DNA of 11,382 nucleotides, from assembly GCA_030730545.1 (NCBI GenBank), contig JANQUX010000023.1:1-11382 (forward strand), read 5' to 3'. Source of the DNA: Maribacter sp. (lineage in GTDB: Bacteria > Bacteroidota > Bacteroidia > Flavobacteriales > Flavobacteriaceae). The position numbers were made by a program, and so were the translations under genes. A model generated the notes under the pieces. The model saw only the letters and a list, made by a program, of their open reading frames with translations. It searched no databases and had not been told where the DNA came from. Below are positions 7,400-11,382 of the stretch, piece after piece; within the stretch, counting starts at the first letter, position 1; each line of letters starts with the position of its first letter.

Positions 7400-9715
7400 A
7401 TGACTGAAAAAGAATATTTCGATTCACAACTGTCTTCTAAAGAAAGCGGAGAAAATTTTGACTTGAAAGCATTGTTAGACAAGTACCTTAAATCGTGGAA
7501 ATTCTTCTTGATTTCTTTAGTAATATTTTCAGGCATGGCCATACTTGCTTTGCAATTTATAGATACGTCTTATAATGTGTCCAGCAAATTATTATTAAAG
7601 AACGAAACTTCTAATATAGATGCCTCGGGCAATAACTTAGCGAACAATAATCCATTTAGTAACTCAGAAAGGGTGAACAATGCAATTGAGGTACTAACCT
7701 CGGTAAACTTAATGCGTTCGGTATTAGATTCGTTGTCACTACAAAGTAGATTTACGGTTCCTAATTCTTTTCCTTCCCAAGAAATTTATGGATCTGATGT
7801 ACCTTTTAAAATGGTAATAGACACATTGTATCCTTTAGCTTACGAAACTAAATTGACCATAAAATTAGAGGGTAATGATAGTTTTAGCATTACAGAGGAA
7901 TTTAAAGGTTCATCAGAAGAGAAAAATACCGCTAGTTCTGATTATGGTTATAATACCTATAACTATGGGTATAAAATTGAAAAACCTTATGGAGTTTTCA
8001 CTATAGTTCCCAATGAAAGTAATACGTCTAAAGATACCAAGTTCATTGCAGATTTCAGGGATATTGATGAAATGGCACAAGACTATGTAAAAAAAGCTTT
8101 AAGCGTTTATGTGATCAACAAAGACGCTTCGGTAATCAATATTGTTTTAAAAGAGAAAATATCTGAAAAAGGAGAAGATATCATTAATACCCTGGTTGAA
8201 ATATACGGGTTAAAATCATATTTGGCTGCGAATGCCTTGGCGTTGAATAATGTACAATTTATTGATGATCGTTTAAATACACTTTCTACAGAACTTAGTG
8301 AAGTAGAATTGAATGTGGCACAATTTAAAACAGATAATAAACTGGCTAGTGTTGACTTCGATGTAAATTCTTTTGCTGCACAAGAAATAGATTATGGCAG
8401 AAAATTAGCAGATTCAGAAATTGAGTTAAAGGTGTTAAGTGCTATAGAAAGCAATTTAAAAAGAGGTGATAGCGAATCTACCATAAATTCTTTGAGTCTT
8501 ACGAGTCAAAATTTAATCTATCTAATTGATAGTTACAACAAACTATTAATAGACAAGAAAAGTCTACAAAGAACTGTACCTGAGAATAACCCTAGAATGA
8601 TCGATATTAAAGATCAATTAGAGCAGCAAAGACAAAATATACTGGGTAGCCTTTCAACATCTAAGCAAGGCTTACGAACTGTTATTGGCAGTATAAAGGG
8701 TAAATCTGATCAGTTTGCAGCAAAGAAGCAGAGAATACCAACAATGCAAAGACAACTACTTGAAATTAGTAGAGAACAAGGTATTAAAGAAAATTTATTT
8801 CTTTATCTATTACAAAAACGAGAAGAAGCAGCTTTAATGGTTGGCGTTAGAAATGATAATTTCACGATAATCGATAGGGCTATAACCGATTTTGAATCTG
8901 GCTCGCCTAGTAAAAAACTATTTCTTTTAGTTGCCTTTTTAATGGGTCTTGCCCTACCGATAGGTTTTATACACCTTAAAGACGGTCTCAATTCTAAAGT
9001 GACCAGTAAGAGAGAAGTGGAGAAAAGGTTAAGCGTGCCGGTCATTGGTGAAATAGTGCACAATAGTGCTAAAAACAATTTAATAGAAAAAGGGGAAGAA
9101 GAAAGTCCTCTTGCACAAAGTTTTAGAATGATGCGAATGAATCTAGATTTTATGCTTTCTAAAAAGAAGGTACAAACTGTTCTAGTAACTTCGGCAATTA
9201 AAGGTGAAGGAAAAACTTTTTTCTCTTCAAATATGGGGGTGGCCTTGGCCTCATCTAGTAATAAGGTGCTAATACTAGAATTGGACAAACATAATCCTGA
9301 ATTAATTGAGGCGCTCGGTGAGACAAGAAAGGAATATGGTGTTTCTAATTATCTAAATCAAAGCCACAATACAATAACGGTCAATGATCTTTTAATACCA
9401 GTAAGTAATAATCCTAATCTATTTGCAATTGGTTTGGGGTCAGAAAATATTGACGGTCTAGAGTCTTTCAATTCTAATAGAATGAATATTTTAATGAATC
9501 AATTAAGAAATGAGTTCGATTATATAATCATTGATTCTGCTCCCATAGGTAAATTGGCTGATACATTAGCGCTATCTAAATTTACAGACTGTTGTATCTA
9601 TATGGTGAGAGAAAATCACTCTAAACTAGATGATTTAGCTATCATAGAAGATGTGAAGGTGAATAAAAAGTTTAAAAATCCTATGGTGGTTTTGAACGAT
9701 GTAACTTCTAATTAA
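7400..9715 (+). CDS. Wzz/Wzc-like polysaccharide co-polymerase with BY-kinase-type ATPase domain, lacking a tyrosine tail
   Basis: The 771-residue product is an inner-membrane protein of the Wzc/GumC class, which governs polysaccharide chain assembly and contacts the outer-membrane exporter. Order of parts: cytoplasmic N-terminus with a Wzz-type start (about 20-35), TM1 about 35-54, a large periplasmic region with coiled-coil-like segments (about 280-470), a second membrane segment about 506-526 (LFLLVAFLMGLALPIGFI), then a P-loop domain. Walker A is KGEGKT (601-606). The Walker A' segment reads VLILELDKHNP (623-633), where the usual first Asp is Glu627. Walker B is YIIIDSAP (708-715). The protein ends 56 residues after Walker B, at VVLNDVTSN, without the tyrosine cluster that BY-kinases autophosphorylate. 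I chose the ATG at 7400 over an in-frame TTG at 7391. Its neighbours, a Wza-like exporter and Wzy- and Wzx-like proteins, fit the role. Family is secure; kinase activity is doubtful. Confidence 0.92.
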   Translation: MTEKEYFDSQLSSKESGENFDLKALLDKYLKSWKFFLISLVIFSGMAILALQFIDTSYNVSSKLLLKNETSNIDASGNNLANNNPFSNSERVNNAIEVLTSVNLMRSVLDSLSLQSRFTVPNSFPSQEIYGSDVPFKMVIDTLYPLAYETKLTIKLEGNDSFSITEEFKGSSEEKNTASSDYGYNTYNYGYKIEKPYGVFTIVPNESNTSKDTKFIADFRDIDEMAQDYVKKALSVYVINKDASVINIVLKEKISEKGEDIINTLVEIYGLKSYLAANALALNNVQFIDDRLNTLSTELSEVELNVAQFKTDNKLASVDFDVNSFAAQEIDYGRKLADSEIELKVLSAIESNLKRGDSESTINSLSLTSQNLIYLIDSYNKLLIDKKSLQRTVPENNPRMIDIKDQLEQQRQNILGSLSTSKQGLRTVIGSIKGKSDQFAAKKQRIPTMQRQLLEISREQGIKENLFLYLLQKREEAALMVGVRNDNFTIIDRAITDFESGSPSKKLFLLVAFLMGLALPIGFIHLKDGLNSKVTSKREVEKRLSVPVIGEIVHNSAKNNLIEKGEEESPLAQSFRMMRMNLDFMLSKKKVQTVLVTSAIKGEGKTFFSSNMGVALASSSNKVLILELDKHNPELIEALGETRKEYGVSNYLNQSHNTITVNDLLIPVSNNPNLFAIGLGSENIDGLESFNSNRMNILMNQLRNEFDYIIIDSAPIGKLADTLALSKFTDCCIYMVRENHSKLDDLAIIEDVKVNKKFKNPMVVLNDVTSN

Positions 9716-9766
9716 TAGGTTGATTATTCAGTTAATCTAAAATTATAAGCACAAGGCAAAACGAAA

Positions 9767-11029
9767 ATGAATATATATTATATCGTCACTTTATTCTTTT
9801 TAATATTCGCTTCTAAAGCCAATATCTTAGTTAAATCTAATTTAGCATGGTTTGTTTTTGAGGTGTTTATGATAATAATTGCCCTTTATTTTAATAGGGT
9901 AAAGAAGAAAGATGTGCAGTTTTTTATAATAAGTAGTGTAATTTTTTTCATCTATGTTTTATTTAGATTCAAATTAAATCAACTACCTACAGATTATTTA
10001 AAGAGTGATGTATTTTACTTTTTCAAGTTCGTATTAACATCCTACCTATTCTGTTTAATACTTAAGGAAAAGACATTATACTATTTAGTGAAAGTAATTT
10101 CACATTTGGCAATGATATCCATTGTTTTTTATGTGCTTCAATTTTATCAAGATGGTGCAATTTTAAAAGCAATAGGTACAGCATTTGAAAGCATTACCGT
10201 AAAAACGTATTCCTTACGATATTCAAATTTTTTAATATTTACGTACGATACTGTTCATTATTATAGAAATTCTGGCTTTTGTTGGGAGCCAGGGGCTTTC
10301 GGTTCATTTTTGACCATAGCGCTGTTGTTTAATTTTTTAACGAACGATTTTAAGCTGAATAAAGAAGCATTTATTATTACGCTTGCGATTCTAACAACAG
10401 TTTCAACCACAGCGTATTTGGGTGTATTTCTATTGTTTTTCTTGAGATATAGAGTGTTAAATAAGGGCAGTAAAGTGACCATCATTGCTTTTGCAATTTT
10501 ATTAGCCCTTGCAATACCCAATGTTCCTTTTTTAGGGGAAAAAATTGTTGAAATATACGAGCAAGATATAAGGGATCTAAAAAGAATTGAGGAATTATCC
10601 ATCTATTATAATGACGTGCAAAGACAAATTCCGCTGAATAGATTTGCCAGTGCAATATTCCTCTATGAGCAGTTTGATTGGAAGTTGTTTTTAGGCGTTA
10701 GTAACCAATATGATGAGTATTATATACATGAATACAATATTAATATATCGAATGGAATAATGGATTTTATAACCAAATTCGGTGTTGTAGGTCTCTTTGT
10801 ATTATTGTATCGTTATGGTACTTTATGCAAGATGTATCTCCGTAAAACCGAATATGTTATTTATTCCGTACTGATTTTACTGATTCTTAGTTTTGGGGAA
10901 CCCATATTAATGTTGCCTATTTGCGTCATATTTATGTTCTTGCCAACATTTAAGAATCAAGATTTTTCAGTTTTATCCTTTAATTACAGAACAAAATATT
11001 TAGAATTGCAAAAACCTAATAATTTATAA
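9767..11029 (+). CDS. Wzy-like polysaccharide polymerase (O-antigen polymerase/ligase-type membrane protein)
   Basis: The 420-residue product is very hydrophobic, with roughly ten or more membrane segments. It should link lipid-carried repeat units into long chains at the periplasmic face of the inner membrane. The best motif is RNSGFCWEPGAFGSF (from Arg167), resembling the Arg/Gly/Pro-Gly loop seen in many exopolysaccharide polymerases. A large hydrophilic loop at about 250-330 is rich in Arg, Asp and Tyr and probably lies in the periplasm, as in Wzy and WaaL-type proteins. A further hydrophobic block with FGVVGLFVLLYRY follows. Primary sequences in this family diverge strongly, so the call rests on topology, motif and position between co-polymerase and flippase genes. 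An O-antigen ligase is the main alternative, and Wzy is favoured by context. The ATG at 9767 lies 51 bp after the previous stop. The stop codon shares one base with the next start (TAATG), implying coupled translation. Confidence 0.8.
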   Translation: MNIYYIVTLFFLIFASKANILVKSNLAWFVFEVFMIIIALYFNRVKKKDVQFFIISSVIFFIYVLFRFKLNQLPTDYLKSDVFYFFKFVLTSYLFCLILKEKTLYYLVKVISHLAMISIVFYVLQFYQDGAILKAIGTAFESITVKTYSLRYSNFLIFTYDTVHYYRNSGFCWEPGAFGSFLTIALLFNFLTNDFKLNKEAFIITLAILTTVSTTAYLGVFLLFFLRYRVLNKGSKVTIIAFAILLALAIPNVPFLGEKIVEIYEQDIRDLKRIEELSIYYNDVQRQIPLNRFASAIFLYEQFDWKLFLGVSNQYDEYYIHEYNINISNGIMDFITKFGVVGLFVLLYRYGTLCKMYLRKTEYVIYSVLILLILSFGEPILMLPICVIFMFLPTFKNQDFSVLSFNYRTKYLELQKPNNL

Positions 11030-11382
11030 TGATAAAAAGGTTTAATTCCATAAGGGTAATTATTCAATCTTATTTCCAAGGAAATTCTAGGACTAACTTG
11101 TTAGTTAAAAACGTTTTTTCTTCGTTGATTTTAAGAGGCTTGGGTACGGCAATAAATTTCTTGTTCGTTCCTTTAGTAATTAATTTTGTCAATGCTGAAC
11201 GATACGGTATTTGGTTGACATTAAGTTCTGTGTTAACCTGGTTTACGTTGCTGGATATTGGGTTTGGTAACGGATTGAGAAATAAATTTTCTGAGGCCGT
11301 AGCACTCGATGATATTAAAGAACAGCGGAAACTAATACATACTACAGCTGCCGTTTTAATATTTATTTCAGCGGTCATATTT
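11029..11382 (+). CDS. Wzx-like polysaccharide flippase, 3' partial
   Basis: The frame is open for 118 codons from the ATG at 11029 to the window edge. Wzx-type proteins of the MOP superfamily move undecaprenyl-linked repeat units across the inner membrane. The N-terminus is a basic stretch (IKRFNSIRV and following), then a first membrane helix about 32-54 (LILRGLGTAINFLFVPLVI). The signature ERYGIWLTLSSVLTW (57-71) and LLDIGFGNGLRNKFSEA (74-90) follow; the D-G-G-N-R-N pattern is typical of the family's second helix and loop. A new hydrophobic helix begins near 106. The start overlaps the upstream stop by one base (TAATG), so the two proteins are probably made by coupled translation. Full-length members have about 400-500 residues, so most of the gene lies to the right. 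I recognise the family with good confidence from these motifs and the neighbours. Confidence 0.85.
   Translation, partial: MIKRFNSIRVIIQSYFQGNSRTNLLVKNVFSSLILRGLGTAINFLFVPLVINFVNAERYGIWLTLSSVLTWFTLLDIGFGNGLRNKFSEAVALDDIKEQRKLIHTTAAVLIFISAVIF

Noticed and set aside
8803..9288. Reverse-strand open frame of 161 codons
   Set aside because: It lies opposite the ATPase domain of the co-polymerase, has no recognisable motif, and its composition is what antisense of a Leu/Lys/Ser-rich gene gives. The other reverse-strand frames are rejected for the same reason.
9722..9737. Hairpin GATTA/TAATC between co-polymerase and polymerase genes
   Set aside because: A 5-bp, AT-only-but-one stem with no T-run in a 51-bp gap; it is not distinguishable from chance.

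Overview
The window is AT-rich, with AT-rich sequence rather than clear Shine-Dalgarno sites before its start codons. It carries one sequence matching the Bacteroidota -7 promoter consensus (TAnnTTTG), and its export and co-polymerase proteins look like Bacteroidota versions. I infer a member of Bacteroidota, probably Flavobacteriia; the species cannot be named from this sequence. All six genes lie on the + strand.

Region 1 (1-6296) is the end of a natural-product locus. A very large hybrid NRPS/PKS gene enters from the left, already inside an adenylation domain. It continues as PCP, ketosynthase, malonyl-type acyltransferase, ACP and a PLP aminotransferase, then stops without a thioesterase, reductase or condensation domain. 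An Sfp-type phosphopantetheinyl transferase follows after 36 bp and is the obvious activator of the two carrier domains. The visible module should join an aminoacyl starter to malonate and convert the beta-keto group to an amine.

Region 2 (6297-6497) is a 201-bp gap with no gene. It holds a candidate promoter, two dyad symmetries and one copy of a 20-bp repeat whose other copy lies in the gap before the transferase gene. It probably separates two transcription units.

Region 3 (6498-11382) is the start of a Wzx/Wzy-type exopolysaccharide or capsule locus. In order it encodes an outer-membrane polysaccharide export lipoprotein (Wza-like), a Wzz/Wzc-like co-polymerase with a divergent BY-kinase-type ATPase domain and no C-terminal tyrosine cluster, a Wzy-like polymerase, and the first 118 codons of a Wzx-like flippase that runs off the right edge. 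Together these would flip, polymerise and export a surface polysaccharide. Glycosyltransferases are not in view and may lie further right.

No tRNA, rRNA, CRISPR array, insertion sequence or integrase was seen. The most interesting points are the aminotransferase-terminated assembly line with no visible release step, the predicted vicinal diamine product, and the unusual co-polymerase.
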